A stretch of 64,000 nucleotides of DNA, from positions 124,001 through 188,000 of the forward strand of contig CAUDCW010000001.1 of the NCBI GenBank assembly GCA_958448165.1, in the 5' to 3' direction. Origin of the DNA: an uncultured Oscillospiraceae bacterium (lineage in GTDB: Bacteria > Bacillota > Clostridia > Oscillospirales > Acutalibacteraceae). Under the pieces are notes generated by a model that did not search any database, was not told the origin of the DNA, and worked only from the letters and a program-made list of their open reading frames with translations. How positions within the stretch are numbered: position 1 is the stretch's first letter; every line of letters begins with the position of its first letter. The translations under genes were made by a program, and so were the position numbers. Below are positions 9,454 to 17,838 of the stretch, piece by piece.

Positions 9454-11706
9454 TTAATCTAAATTTTGAAGTTCTTCTTTGGTGAACATTTTCTTTCTTG
9501 CCTTAACCTTAGCAAGCTTAACCTGTTCTTTAGCTTTCTTAATAGCGACGGCTTTGTCATGCTCAGCCTTAGCCTTAACAGCTCTTACCTTATTATTATA
9601 ATCAGCATTGAGGTCTTTTTCAAGCTTAGCAAGCTTTGACTTGAACTTGCGTTCCTCAACCTCATAAGCCTTGTCTTTCTCCTTATTCACAGCAGCAATC
9701 TTGCGTTCATACTCCTTGCGCTGTGCTTCAAGTGCCTTAGCGTGCTGCTGCTCAAGAACCTTCTTCTCTTTGTCAAATGCAATCTGAGCGTCAAGCTTCT
9801 TAGCCTCGTAATCCTTCTGAGCGGCGAAAATCTGCTGCTCGCAGTTCTGCTTAGCACTTTCAATTTGCGACTGACAGCTTTGCTGAACGCTTGCAAGCTC
9901 GGCAGCAGCCGCAGCCTTGTTGTCAGAAATCTGTCTTTCGTAGCTTGCCTTTTGCCCGGCAAGCTCAGTTTCGAATGAACTCTTCTGAGTTGATAGCTGA
10001 GTTTCATATGATGTCTTTTGATCTGAAAGCTGAGTTTCGTAGCTCTGCTTCTGCTCGGCTACATCACGCTTGTGAGCCTCAATCTCGTTTGAAAGGTTAG
10101 TTTCAAGCTTAGAATTTTCAGCCTCTAAGTTTTCAATGCGAACTGTCTTGGTCTGAATCTCTGCAGCCTGTTCAGCTACCTTGGCGGTAAGCTCAGCGTT
10201 CTCGCGTCTTGATGCTTCAAGCTGTTCGGTAAGAGATGCAACCTTTGCTTCCAAATCTGCGATTCTAGCCTCACATTCAGCAACTCTAATTTTAAGAGCT
10301 TCGTTCTCAGCGGTCAAAGCAGCAACCTGAGCAAGCAGAGATGCCTTTTCAGCTTCAAGTTCTTCAATTCGCTTTGTCTTTTCAGCTACTTCAGCAGTCA
10401 AGCGCTCAATTTCAGCCTTCTGCTCTTCAACTATTGCTTCAAGCTCTTTGATTCTGTTCTCAGCCTGCAAAAGCTTAAGCTTAACCTTCTTAAGCTCATC
10501 TTCAAGCTTATCAACCTGATCCTGAAGCATAGAAACCTGACCCTTGAGAGTCAGTATCTGCTGATCTCTCTGGTCGATTATTATTTTTAAATTCTTTATT
10601 TCTGATTTTAATTCTGCAATTTTCTTTTCGCGCTCACGGATATCCTTGAGGTATCCCTCAATCTCCTCCTGCTGGCGAGCATAAACCTGAGCCTCTATAA
10701 CTCGTTTAAGCTCCTCCATCGGGCGCTTCTGCTCTTCTTCAAGAGCCTTGTTTTCTTCTTCATATTTTTCTTCGAGCATTTTTCTGAGCGCTGAGTTTGT
10801 GCTGATTGACAGCATAAAATGCTCAAAGCCCATAGCCATATAGAGGTCTTCCTGAACTTCCTTCGGCATTTGTCCGGAGTATTCCTCACCAACAATCTCG
10901 AAGCCCTTTTTCTTATAGCTCTCTATGAAGTTCCACAGCTCAACTGCCTTTTTAAAGTTCGGGTTCTTCTTCAAAAGGTTGGTCTGCTGAAGCGGAGGTC
11001 TGACAGGTGTCGTCTTGGAAAGCGCCTGCATAAGCTGTGTAGAAAGGAAGTCACGAAGTGTCTGGCGGATTCTGCGCACACGGTCGAAGTCAGACAACGT
11101 GTTCAGGTCAACAACGTCCAGATCGTCGGCTCTTGTTTCATGACTTTCATTGATATAGTTAATGTCAAAATCAACAACCTGCTCATTAAGAACAAGGTGT
11201 CTTTTCATTTTTATCTCATTATATGAGTCAGTCGGCGCTTGCTTAAGGTTCTTATATTTATCATTTACGAACCTGAGCGCATTGTTGATAAGTGTGAAGA
11301 GAACACGGTTTTCATAAATTTCAAAGCTCTCTTCACGCTCAACGGTGAGAATGTTATTCGGTGTAACCATATCATTCTCAACCTTAGCGATAAAGTTGGT
11401 GTGCTGTGCCAGATGCTTAACAGAGTCAGTTGTGATCTTTTTTGCCTTTTCAATTCTTACAACATTATCAACCTGCTTAATGAATCGGCGCTGTTCATCA
11501 ATAGCCTTCTGTATGTACGGCAATGCGTCCTCAAAGGCAACAACCCAGTCCATATCTATGACTTTTTCGTTGGTTTTACCCTTTAAAACATCCTCGCCTT
11601 TGTCGGAATCCTCCATACAACGGTTCAAATACTTGTGAGTAAAATCAGGGGTCAGGATTTCCTGCATATACTTATACGCACGATAATATTTACTGAAATC
11701 TGTCAT
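9454..11706 (-). CDS. DUF2357-like protein with very long coiled coil
   Basis: 750 residues, start supported by AAAGGTGAG upstream. Residues 1-300 are predicted globular and contain NILTVEREESFEIYENRVLFTLI, close to the signature of DUF2357 (the N-terminal domain of McrC-like partners of McrB ATPases). From about residue 305 to 735 the protein is an almost unbroken heptad-rich coiled coil (Glu/Lys/Ala/Gln-rich, including several SYETQLS-type repeats), followed by a Lys-rich tail. No PD-(D/E)XK nuclease, which McrC carries, is visible. The adjacent upstream gene is a McrB-like AAA+ ATPase, so the pair looks like a McrBC-derived machine adapted to another job, here within a surface-fibre locus. 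No signal peptide; predicted cytoplasmic. Role unknown: scaffold or regulator of fibre export is a guess. Confidence 0.8.
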   Translation of the reverse strand: MTDFSKYYRAYKYMQEILTPDFTHKYLNRCMEDSDKGEDVLKGKTNEKVIDMDWVVAFEDALPYIQKAIDEQRRFIKQVDNVVRIEKAKKITTDSVKHLAQHTNFIAKVENDMVTPNNILTVEREESFEIYENRVLFTLINNALRFVNDKYKNLKQAPTDSYNEIKMKRHLVLNEQVVDFDINYINESHETRADDLDVVDLNTLSDFDRVRRIRQTLRDFLSTQLMQALSKTTPVRPPLQQTNLLKKNPNFKKAVELWNFIESYKKKGFEIVGEEYSGQMPKEVQEDLYMAMGFEHFMLSISTNSALRKMLEEKYEEENKALEEEQKRPMEELKRVIEAQVYARQQEEIEGYLKDIREREKKIAELKSEIKNLKIIIDQRDQQILTLKGQVSMLQDQVDKLEDELKKVKLKLLQAENRIKELEAIVEEQKAEIERLTAEVAEKTKRIEELEAEKASLLAQVAALTAENEALKIRVAECEARIADLEAKVASLTEQLEASRRENAELTAKVAEQAAEIQTKTVRIENLEAENSKLETNLSNEIEAHKRDVAEQKQSYETQLSDQKTSYETQLSTQKSSFETELAGQKASYERQISDNKAAAAAELASVQQSCQSQIESAKQNCEQQIFAAQKDYEAKKLDAQIAFDKEKKVLEQQHAKALEAQRKEYERKIAAVNKEKDKAYEVEERKFKSKLAKLEKDLNADYNNKVRAVKAKAEHDKAVAIKKAKEQVKLAKVKARKKMFTKEELQNLD

Positions 11707-11805
11707 TGATTTTACTCACCTTTCTTACATAGAGTGAAGAGTGAAGAGTGGAGAGTGGAGATAATCACTGCTTCATATATTCGTAGATAATTATAGTAGC
11801 TGATA

Positions 11806-13341
11806 TTATACTAACTTCTTGAGCATTCTCAGGTAATCCTTACACTCGTTCATATTCTCCTCGCCGAACAGCTCATCGAGATAAGCACAAAGTCCGTCGA
11901 TTTCATCACGAATGTAGGACAGGTTCAAGGATTCAAACTTACGGAATACCTTACGCGCAAGTACATAGTCAAGACCGTCAACCTCAGTACCGCCGCAACC
12001 AACATAAGCAGGGATATAGTCCTTCATCTGCTTAACAATACGGTTACCAAAAGCTATACGGAAGTGCTTGATAACATAGTCGTCAAGGAGGTTAACCTTC
12101 TTAATTGTATCCTCTGATACCTGATTGTTTGCCTTTGCCTCATTGAGGAGATCCTCAAAGTGATGATAGTTTATGTATACAGGTTCAGTGTCCGGTGCCT
12201 CAAACGGAACACCCTTGGTGTTAATGTCGATAGGCATAGCACGGTCATAAACCTTATCTGTGATAGCGAATGTAGAGTCATCGTTGTTAGCTGTACCGAT
12301 GTACCACATATTCGGCGGAATTGTGAGCTGACCGTTGTTGAGGTGTTTCGGGTCAGTATCCCAAGCGTTCGGAACGATGTCAACAACCCACTCATCTCTT
12401 GACGGCATTTCGAGGATTGAAAGCATTTCAGCGAAGTAGTACTCAACACGGGCGATGTTCATTTCGTCGAGGATAACGCCATAAACATTCTCGTTGTAAG
12501 AAGCTTCATACATAGCTCTCAGAAGCTCGGTTTCATTATATCTCTTTGTAAATTCGTTGAAGTAACCAAACAGCTCAGAACGGTCACGCCATGACGGCTG
12601 AACAGAAGCGATAACTGCAGGGTTGTTTACAAACTTACCAAATGCGTACGGGAGTGAAGTTTTACCTGTACCGGAAATACCCTGTAAGATGATAAGTCTT
12701 GTAGAAGCAAAAGCCGAAATAAACAGACGAATAATCTTGATATCATAATACAGGTGAAGTCTTGAGCAAGCGAAGTTTCTGAAGCGCTCGCAGAAGTCCG
12801 GAAGAGTAATCTCGTTGTCATAGATAGGCGGAACATAGGTGCTCCACAAATCGTCGATCTCGTTGAGCTTGTAGAATCTCGGCTCGCCCTGGGCTTCTTT
12901 TTCGCCGTCTGTGAGAGCTTCCATCTCTTCGCCGGTAAGCTCGGAAATCTCGTTCGGGTTAAGACCAATCTGCGAAACCTTCATTGAGAGGATCTTGTCC
13001 TTCTCAAGGTTCAGTCGCATAACCTCTTTATTAAGTGCATTAACTTCGTCTACCAGATCGTTGGTATCCTTGACCTTCTTTTTGAAACGGAAAAGCTTTT
13101 TTAAGGACATTACAATAAGGAAAACTATTAAACCCAAAACAGCTATAAGCAGGAGAATTGCAATGATTGCAACAACCCAGGCAAGGCCGCCGAGCTCTGT
13201 TGTGTAGTTGTCAATAATAGAAAGGTATTTCGGGAAGTCGAACATTCCGCCGATGCCGCTGAAAAAACCAAGTACTATTGACCACAGCGACCAGAAGAAC
13301 TGGCCGAGAAATTCAAATAAAAAGCCAAATACAGTATCCAC
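11806..13341 (-). CDS. Membrane-anchored McrB-like AAA+ ATPase
   Basis: About 511 residues. I prefer a GTG start at 13341, seven bases after AAGGAG; an ATG at 13347 sits too close to that RBS, and a further upstream ATG at 13374 is also possible. Two N-terminal hydrophobic segments (the second WVVAIIAILLLIAVLG) anchor it in the membrane, then comes a short coiled coil. The ATPase core follows: Walker A GISGTGKT near residue 220, Walker B GVILDEMN near 290, and a sensor-type GTANNDD near 350. LDEMN after the Walker B strand is typical of the McrB/MoxR branch of AAA+ proteins. With the DUF2357-like partner downstream it forms a McrBC-like pair without a visible nuclease. Its place between sipW and fibre-subunit genes suggests a role in assembly, quality control or regulation; inferred. 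Confidence 0.85.
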   Translation of the reverse strand: MDTVFGFLFEFLGQFFWSLWSIVLGFFSGIGGMFDFPKYLSIIDNYTTELGGLAWVVAIIAILLLIAVLGLIVFLIVMSLKKLFRFKKKVKDTNDLVDEVNALNKEVMRLNLEKDKILSMKVSQIGLNPNEISELTGEEMEALTDGEKEAQGEPRFYKLNEIDDLWSTYVPPIYDNEITLPDFCERFRNFACSRLHLYYDIKIIRLFISAFASTRLIILQGISGTGKTSLPYAFGKFVNNPAVIASVQPSWRDRSELFGYFNEFTKRYNETELLRAMYEASYNENVYGVILDEMNIARVEYYFAEMLSILEMPSRDEWVVDIVPNAWDTDPKHLNNGQLTIPPNMWYIGTANNDDSTFAITDKVYDRAMPIDINTKGVPFEAPDTEPVYINYHHFEDLLNEAKANNQVSEDTIKKVNLLDDYVIKHFRIAFGNRIVKQMKDYIPAYVGCGGTEVDGLDYVLARKVFRKFESLNLSYIRDEIDGLCAYLDELFGEENMNECKDYLRMLKKLV

Positions 13342-13452
13342 GTTCATTCTCCTTTTGTGCAATGCAAAGTGCATTGCGTAATGTACATAAAAAATGTTTT
13401 TCGTTGTGCCTCAATGTATAATATGTTTGTATGCGTATGAAAAAGAGGATAA

Positions 13453-13487
13453 AATCTTTTCTGCATTGCTGACCTGCAGAAAAGATT
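13453..13487 (-). terminator. Intra-operon hairpin between sipW and the AAA+ gene
   Basis: A perfect 13-bp inverted repeat (AATCTTTTCTGCA with its complement, 9-base loop) lies downstream of sipW. On the minus strand it is followed by TTTTATCC and then TCTTTTT, a broken U-tract. It could be a partial terminator that lowers expression of the downstream ATPase and minor subunits relative to the major subunit and sipW, or an RNA processing site. Confidence 0.5.
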
Positions 13488-13508
13488 ATGTTTCAAAATT
13501 CCTCTGCA

Positions 13509-14198
13509 TTATTGTTCGTCTGTGCCGTCGGCGTTCTCCTGCGCCTGCTTTGCAAGATACTGCTCAACAGCCGCTTTCATCTCATCCTCAGAAAGGCCGC
13601 TTGCAGATGCAATTTCAGAATTCTGCATTGCCTCTTCAACCGCCTTTTCCCTGTTGTATTCGATAAGATTCTTTATAAATCTGATAACCTCATACAGGAA
13701 GAAGATAATCAGCGGAAGTAAGATAACAAGGAAGAAGCCAAACTGGCTTGTTAAAAAGTCGTACGCCTCGCCCCAGCCTTCAAGCTTGATGCCGTCCCAT
13801 TTGGCGGCAACAGAAACTCTGGCTACTGGCTCTGAATCTTCAATATCGTTGTTGTCACCCTTAGTCGTGTAGAACTCGAACCCCTCGGTCTCTGTTACAT
13901 CAACAATTCTATGAGTGTTGAGCGCTTCTTCACCCATAATCTCGGTTTTATAGGTGATAACATCTCCCTTTTCAAGGGCGGTGGAGTCGTCCACCGCCTT
14001 TGAAATTATCAGGTCGCCCTTCTCAAATTCTGGTACCATTGAGTCGGACTGTACGCTCAATGGAACATACCCTAAAACACTGGGAACCCCTCCTGCCTTT
14101 GACGCGAGCGCCAAAGCCGCGACAAGCACGGAAATCGCTAAAAGTAAAACTATAAGCACATTGATGATTGCATTTATGATTTTCTTAAGTATTTGCAT
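13509..14198 (-). CDS. sipW: ER-type signal peptidase I (SipW class)
   Basis: 229 residues. An N-terminal membrane helix (10-32) leads into the catalytic domain: SDSMVPEF with nucleophile S53, and NTHRIVDV with H96. A Ser/His pair instead of Ser/Lys is typical of the eukaryote/archaeal-like SipW branch. GDNND further on is the usual box E region. A second helix at about 153-175 (FLVILLPLIIFFLYEV) anchors the C-terminus, and a charged cytoplasmic tail follows. In Bacillus, SipW removes the signal peptides of TasA and TapA, the biofilm fibre proteins. Here the enzyme sits directly downstream of the most TasA-like gene (56-bp gap, RBS AGGAG seven bases from ATG), so it very likely processes the AWF-type signals of this locus. 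Confidence 0.92.
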   Translation of the reverse strand: MQILKKIINAIINVLIVLLLAISVLVAALALASKAGGVPSVLGYVPLSVQSDSMVPEFEKGDLIISKAVDDSTALEKGDVITYKTEIMGEEALNTHRIVDVTETEGFEFYTTKGDNNDIEDSEPVARVSVAAKWDGIKLEGWGEAYDFLTSQFGFFLVILLPLIIFFLYEVIRFIKNLIEYNREKAVEEAMQNSEIASASGLSEDEMKAAVEQYLAKQAQENADGTDEQ

Positions 14199-14254
14199 GG
14201 GAATCTCCTATTAATTTTAAGGAATTTTTGCTAATTTAAGTTTTGTTAGAAAAA

Positions 14255-15034
14255 TCAGTTTGTTTGACCTGTTACTGTGAATGAAATGTTTGGTGCAGTA
14301 AGAGTTGATGTTGTTGTATCATAGCAGTCTGAATCTTCACCCTCGAACCATACCAAAACTCTGTATGAAGCAACTTCATTTGCACCTAAAGAATCAATAG
14401 TTACTGTTGCACCATTTGCAGCTGCCTTTGTTGTGTAAGCCGTTGTCTCAGTTGCAGTACCGTTATAAGGTTTCCAGGAATCGCTTGCTGCTGCTCCGTA
14501 AATGTTCGCCTTAAAGTTATCTGCAGTAACTGCAGGCTTTGTGTTAGCTGTTTCTTGATCTGCTACAGGTACAAGTGCTAAACGATAGAAACCGCTTGTT
14601 CCTTCTGAAGCAATAGTAATAGTAACATTAGAACATGCTTGACCACCGACATTTTTAATATTAAGCATATCGTCAACAACAAAGTTAGAAAGATCAGAAG
14701 ACTGAACTTGTGCATATGTATCAGCTTTAGCGTTATATGCTGTTTTAGCTGCAGCAGTAGCACTATACCAGTTTGAACCATCTGCAGAAGATGTAGGTCT
14801 CAAAATCGTATTTGGCTTTAAATAGTCAACACTATCAGACCAAACTAAATCTGATTTTGAAACCTTCAATTCTGAGGATTTTGTAGTTTGAACATTGATA
14901 TTGCTTGCTGTTGCTGATGTACTTGATGTGAACCATGCGAATGTTGCTGAACCAACTGCAACGGTTGCAACCAAGAGCATTGAGAGTGAAGATAATAACG
15001 CCTTTTTTCTAAATGATTTTTGTGTTTTTTTCAT
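14255..15034 (-). CDS. TasA-like fibre subunit, probable major subunit
   Basis: 259 residues, compact, and next to sipW, as in tasA operons. A basic N-terminus (KKTQKSFRKK) and hydrophobic segment 12-32 end in FAWFTSS (A33-W34-F35), the SipW-type signal. The mature part is rich in Ala/Thr/Ser with beta-type periodicity and contains the shared C-terminal motif WFEGED (W229), before a last strand ending in FTVTGQTN. There are no extra binding domains, unlike the larger downstream proteins, which is why I take it as the main polymerising subunit. An optimal RBS (AAGGAGGA) and its position near the promoter end of the locus are consistent with high expression. Being the major subunit is an inference; membership of the SipW-dependent family is well supported. 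Confidence 0.85.
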   Translation of the reverse strand: MKKTQKSFRKKALLSSLSMLLVATVAVGSATFAWFTSSTSATASNINVQTTKSSELKVSKSDLVWSDSVDYLKPNTILRPTSSADGSNWYSATAAAKTAYNAKADTYAQVQSSDLSNFVVDDMLNIKNVGGQACSNVTITIASEGTSGFYRLALVPVADQETANTKPAVTADNFKANIYGAAASDSWKPYNGTATETTAYTTKAAANGATVTIDSLGANEVASYRVLVWFEGEDSDCYDTTTSTLTAPNISFTVTGQTN

Positions 15035-15163
15035 AAGAGAATCCTCCTTAAATTTAATTTTCCGCCAAACACAAGCGGATTAGTTTTTACTTTATATCCA
15101 ATGGATAAACGATTTTCTCCCGCCGTTTTCACAATTTACATAACACATACCTTGGCGGTCGGG

Positions 15164-15994
15164 TTAGCTTAACTGAGTGTCTGAAGTCTCCTCTTCGTCG
15201 TCAGCAATACCGAAGAGCATATTCATTCTCATATAGCCGCCCATAATATCGTTTATACATTCAGGATCATTACCTTCTACCCAAGCGACAACCGTGTATT
15301 TGTCCATTGCGCCGGGTTCGAATTCCTCGGTTGTTGTTTTCATAACCGATGTGTCACTGTCAAACAGCGTAGCGTCGGTCTCGGCAACATCCGCGTCCTT
15401 CTTGTATTGGTGCTTGCCGTAAATATTCGGCTCACCGTTTTTATATACCATAACACGAATTGCTTCATCCATGCTCTTTGAAACGCCCTTGATTTGCAAG
15501 TCGGCGTCATAGTCAACTGTTTCCTTGCCGTTGTTGATAACATAGAATGTATAGCAGAGATAGTTCTTACCGTTGTTGCTGCCGTCCTTTGTGTCAAGCT
15601 CTTCAAGCGGCAGCCATTCATATGTAATATTGGTTACTTCCTTAACCTTCGGAGCACTGAGAATTGTAACGCCCTTTTCGGGGTCAGGCTCTTCGGCTAC
15701 CACAATGCCCTTTGATCTCAAAGGGCGTTCAAGGCTGATAACAAGGTCGCCGTACTGTGAGATTAACATTGATATAATCCACATTATAAGCATCATAAGT
15801 GCAAGAGCAATCATCAGCCAAAAGCCTCTGCGCCGCCAAAGCTGCGGCTTGGTCAGCTCTTCCGCTGACCTACGGGCTGAGAAGCGTTTGAAAATGCTCA
15901 TGCCTTTTCGCAGCTCTTTGTCTTCCTTCTTTCTCAGCTTTTCTAAATCAGAGGGAGTAAACTGTTCTTCTTTTTTCGGCTTTCTGTTAAACAA
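15164..15994 (-). CDS. Membrane-anchored TasA-like protein
   Basis: 276 residues. The first 56 residues are highly charged (Lys/Arg/Glu-rich) and predicted cytoplasmic. One membrane helix at about 57-79 (FWLMIALALMMLIMWII) follows, then an external beta-type domain. This domain ends with WVEGND (W238), the motif shared with the soluble subunits, and an acidic tail (DDEEETSD). Unlike its neighbours it lacks an AWF cleavage-type motif after the helix, so it may stay in the membrane, as a base or anchor for the fibre. It lies 129 bp upstream of the probable major subunit. That gap holds a small hairpin (CCGC...GCGG) but no clear promoter. Anchoring function is inferred from topology. Confidence 0.78.
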   Translation of the reverse strand: MFNRKPKKEEQFTPSDLEKLRKKEDKELRKGMSIFKRFSARRSAEELTKPQLWRRRGFWLMIALALMMLIMWIISMLISQYGDLVISLERPLRSKGIVVAEEPDPEKGVTILSAPKVKEVTNITYEWLPLEELDTKDGSNNGKNYLCYTFYVINNGKETVDYDADLQIKGVSKSMDEAIRVMVYKNGEPNIYGKHQYKKDADVAETDATLFDSDTSVMKTTTEEFEPGAMDKYTVVAWVEGNDPECINDIMGGYMRMNMLFGIADDEEETSDTQLS

Positions 15995-16019
15995 TTTTTA
16001 TTCCTCCCAAGGCTTAACG

Positions 16020-16584
16020 CAGAGTGAAGAGTGGAGAGTGAAGAGTGGAGATGTTTGAATCCACACTTAACCTGCGAATTTTAGATTCAAATTTTAGATT
16101 AATTAGTTTTATCAGATATTATTATCAAATGGAGATGGTTTAACTTTCATCTCTTAGCTCTTAGTTTCAGCTCTGTTTTCTGCTTTGTTTCGTTCAAGCT
16201 TATTTTTCACTGTTATTGTTGTTGCGGATAGTATTTTTTTAATTTCAATACAATCACTTTTAACAGATTCAAGTTCACTTTGCGAGAGATAATCTGTTTC
16301 ATACAACAGTTCTAACCAGTAGATTGTTTCGGAACATTCTTTTAGTGCGATATATATTTTAGAGAGAAAGTCTTTTTCAGAGATTGCACATTCGCTTTCG
16401 GCAATGTTTGCGCCGATGCTTGTGCCTGAGCGAAGTAATTGCTTTGATAAAACGAACTCACTTTTTTCGTTGCATAAATATTTTTAAAGCTTAACTATTC
16501 TTACAGCAAATTTTTTACTTTTATATTTAGCAGTGAGTTTTTCATCAATCATCTTCACTCTCCACTCTTCACTCTCCACTCTGA
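16020..16584. repeat. Fold-back repeat unit framing a four-helix-bundle pseudogene
   Basis: A left arm at 16020-16052 (tandem GAGTGAAGAGTG/GAGAGTG units) and its near-perfect inverse at 16552-16584 enclose a decayed TIGR02436-type gene. The unit separates two otherwise adjacent fibre-locus genes, so it looks inserted. Related arms without a gene occur at 11731, 41433, 42431 and 50031. Confidence 0.7.
16154..16552 (-). pseudogene. Four-helix-bundle protein (S23/TIGR02436 family), interrupted by an in-frame TAA
   Basis: Reading the minus strand from an ATG at 16552 gives a 132-residue frame broken once, by TAA at 16484-16486. The flanks join perfectly: FAVRIVKL, stop, KYLCNEKSEF, then LRSGTSIGANIAES and KECSETIYWLELL. 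The family consensus around the break is IVKLYKYL, so the stop replaces a Tyr codon (TAT to TAA). The LLRSGTSIGANIAE signature identifies the four-helix-bundle family that also occurs in 23S rRNA intervening sequences and in Avd-like proteins. The rest of the frame is intact, so the decay is recent, or the stop is a sequencing error. The gene lies between inverted GAGTG-rich arms within the fibre locus. Confidence 0.8.
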
Positions 16585-16585
16585 A

Positions 16586-17422
16586 TTAAGCGATCGCTTC
16601 GTTGTTCTCGTCTGTGCCCATGAAGCACAATGCAACTGTAAGCTGTGCGTCCTGAACATCGTCATCACACTGCGGGTCCTCGCCCTCAACCCAAAGACGA
16701 ACCATAATCTTCTTTGGCTTCATTGCGTCAAGGTGGAAGAGGCGGGTGTTGTTGGTGTAGCTCATCGGGTTTGGTAAATCAAAGGTTGACTGACCTGCAA
16801 CTGCTGAGCCTTGGTTCGGCTCCCAAATTCTTGTTGAGCCGTTCTCTTCAAACGAAATTCTCGGACAATTAACAACATCTGCTTTAGCGCCTGTTTCTGT
16901 TGTTGAAACGCCGCTGCCGTCATTCTTTCCTGTCGCTGTATCGTCAGAGGTAAGATGAACATACATATCCTTTGTTCCGATAAAGTAAATCGGGAACTCA
17001 AGATATCCGCCTGTGTTCGCCTCACGCTTCTTGCCACCTCTTGTTAAAATATCAATTCCCTTATCAGAGGTTGACGGGTCAAGTACAATTTTATCAATAC
17101 CTGCTTCGTTATCATTAAGTGATTTCTTAAGATAATCGTTAATCATCTCATTGGTGATTACCTTAACATACTTTGAAAGGTCGGTGCCGTGATCCTCAGT
17201 GCTTACAAGCAGCTGAGCACCGGTGCCGATTGTCATTTCAAGGTCGTTAACCGAAGCAAAGGTATTGAGTGTGAACCACGCCAGAGTACCTGTGCAAACT
17301 GCGAGCAAAGCAATAATCAAAATCATAATAGTTGATTTAAGCTTCATACGCCTTTTTATTCTTTCGATAAGGCGCTCGTTATTATCGTTATTGTTGTCAG
17401 GCTGAAGCTGTGTTTTTGTCAT
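16586..17422 (-). CDS. TasA-like protein, first gene of the SipW fibre locus
   Basis: 278 residues. A 29-residue charged N-terminal extension (Asn/Asp-rich, then ERIKRRMK) precedes a hydrophobic helix at about 30-47 ending in LAWFT (A48-W49-F50). The domain that follows ends in WVEGED (W244), the motif shared with all the fibre proteins of the locus. It is the promoter-proximal gene: the near-consensus promoter lies about 70-95 bp upstream of its ATG. An N-terminal tail this long is unusual for an exported subunit. It resembles the 276-residue membrane-anchored neighbour, so the two may be paired accessory proteins comparable in position, not in proven homology, to TapA of Bacillus. Confidence 0.8.
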   Translation of the reverse strand: MTKTQLQPDNNNDNNERLIERIKRRMKLKSTIMILIIALLAVCTGTLAWFTLNTFASVNDLEMTIGTGAQLLVSTEDHGTDLSKYVKVITNEMINDYLKKSLNDNEAGIDKIVLDPSTSDKGIDILTRGGKKREANTGGYLEFPIYFIGTKDMYVHLTSDDTATGKNDGSGVSTTETGAKADVVNCPRISFEENGSTRIWEPNQGSAVAGQSTFDLPNPMSYTNNTRLFHLDAMKPKKIMVRLWVEGEDPQCDDDVQDAQLTVALCFMGTDENNEAIA

Positions 17423-17489
17423 AATAATAACCTCACACTCGTCAATATATTTTAATAAAGCTTTTTATTCGACAGACTAAGATGTTATT

Positions 17490-17518
17490 ATTGTATCTTA
17501 TTACTATTTTTTTGTCAA
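17490..17518 (-). promoter_or_regulatory. Sigma-A-type promoter of the SipW/TasA-like locus
   Basis: On the minus strand TTGACA (17513-17518) and TACAAT (17490-17495) are separated by exactly 17 bases in an AT-rich region. No other comparably good promoter was seen within the locus, which suggests one long transcript. Confidence 0.75.
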
Positions 17519-17754
17519 CAACATATTAGTTTTGGCAATTTTAACTAAAGCTAATTATTAATTCCTTAAATGAATTAAACTCCGTTTTTTTGCACAACCT
17601 TTTCTATTTGTTTTTGAACATTTTGTTACAAGCTCTGTCATTTTAGATAAAATACATAATTATATTTTGTTGAACAAGCAAATTCACATTTTTTTAAAAT
17701 TTGTTTTTACACCTCCGATGAAGAAATCACTGTAAAAAACTATACGTTTTAAAC

Positions 17755-17795
17755 AAAAAACCTGCATCACACAAACGTAATGCAGGTTTCTTTAT
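17755..17795 (-). terminator. Hairpin terminator upstream of the fibre locus
   Basis: CCTGCAT...ATGCAGG stem; on the minus strand it is followed by TTTTTTGTTT. Together with the hairpin at 17839 it insulates the fibre locus from rpsR. The 450-bp gap 17423-17875 otherwise holds only the promoter and AT-rich DNA. Confidence 0.65.
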
Positions 17796-17838
17796 TGATA
17801 AAATCGGATACTGTTCTCACCTTTCTCGGACTGGGCAA

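Noticed and set aside
9687..11638. Both-strand frames within the coiled-coil gene
   Set aside because: Shadow frames caused by the biased Glu/Lys/Ala codons of the coiled coil; no RBS or conserved motif.
11806..13374. McrBC restriction system
   Set aside because: McrB-like ATPase and DUF2357-like partner are present, but no nuclease or modified-base-recognition domain is visible, and the context is export of surface proteins.
15035..15163. Possible riboswitch or second promoter before the major subunit gene
   Set aside because: Only a small CCGC/GCGG hairpin and a TATAAA without a -35 box; no known aptamer pattern.
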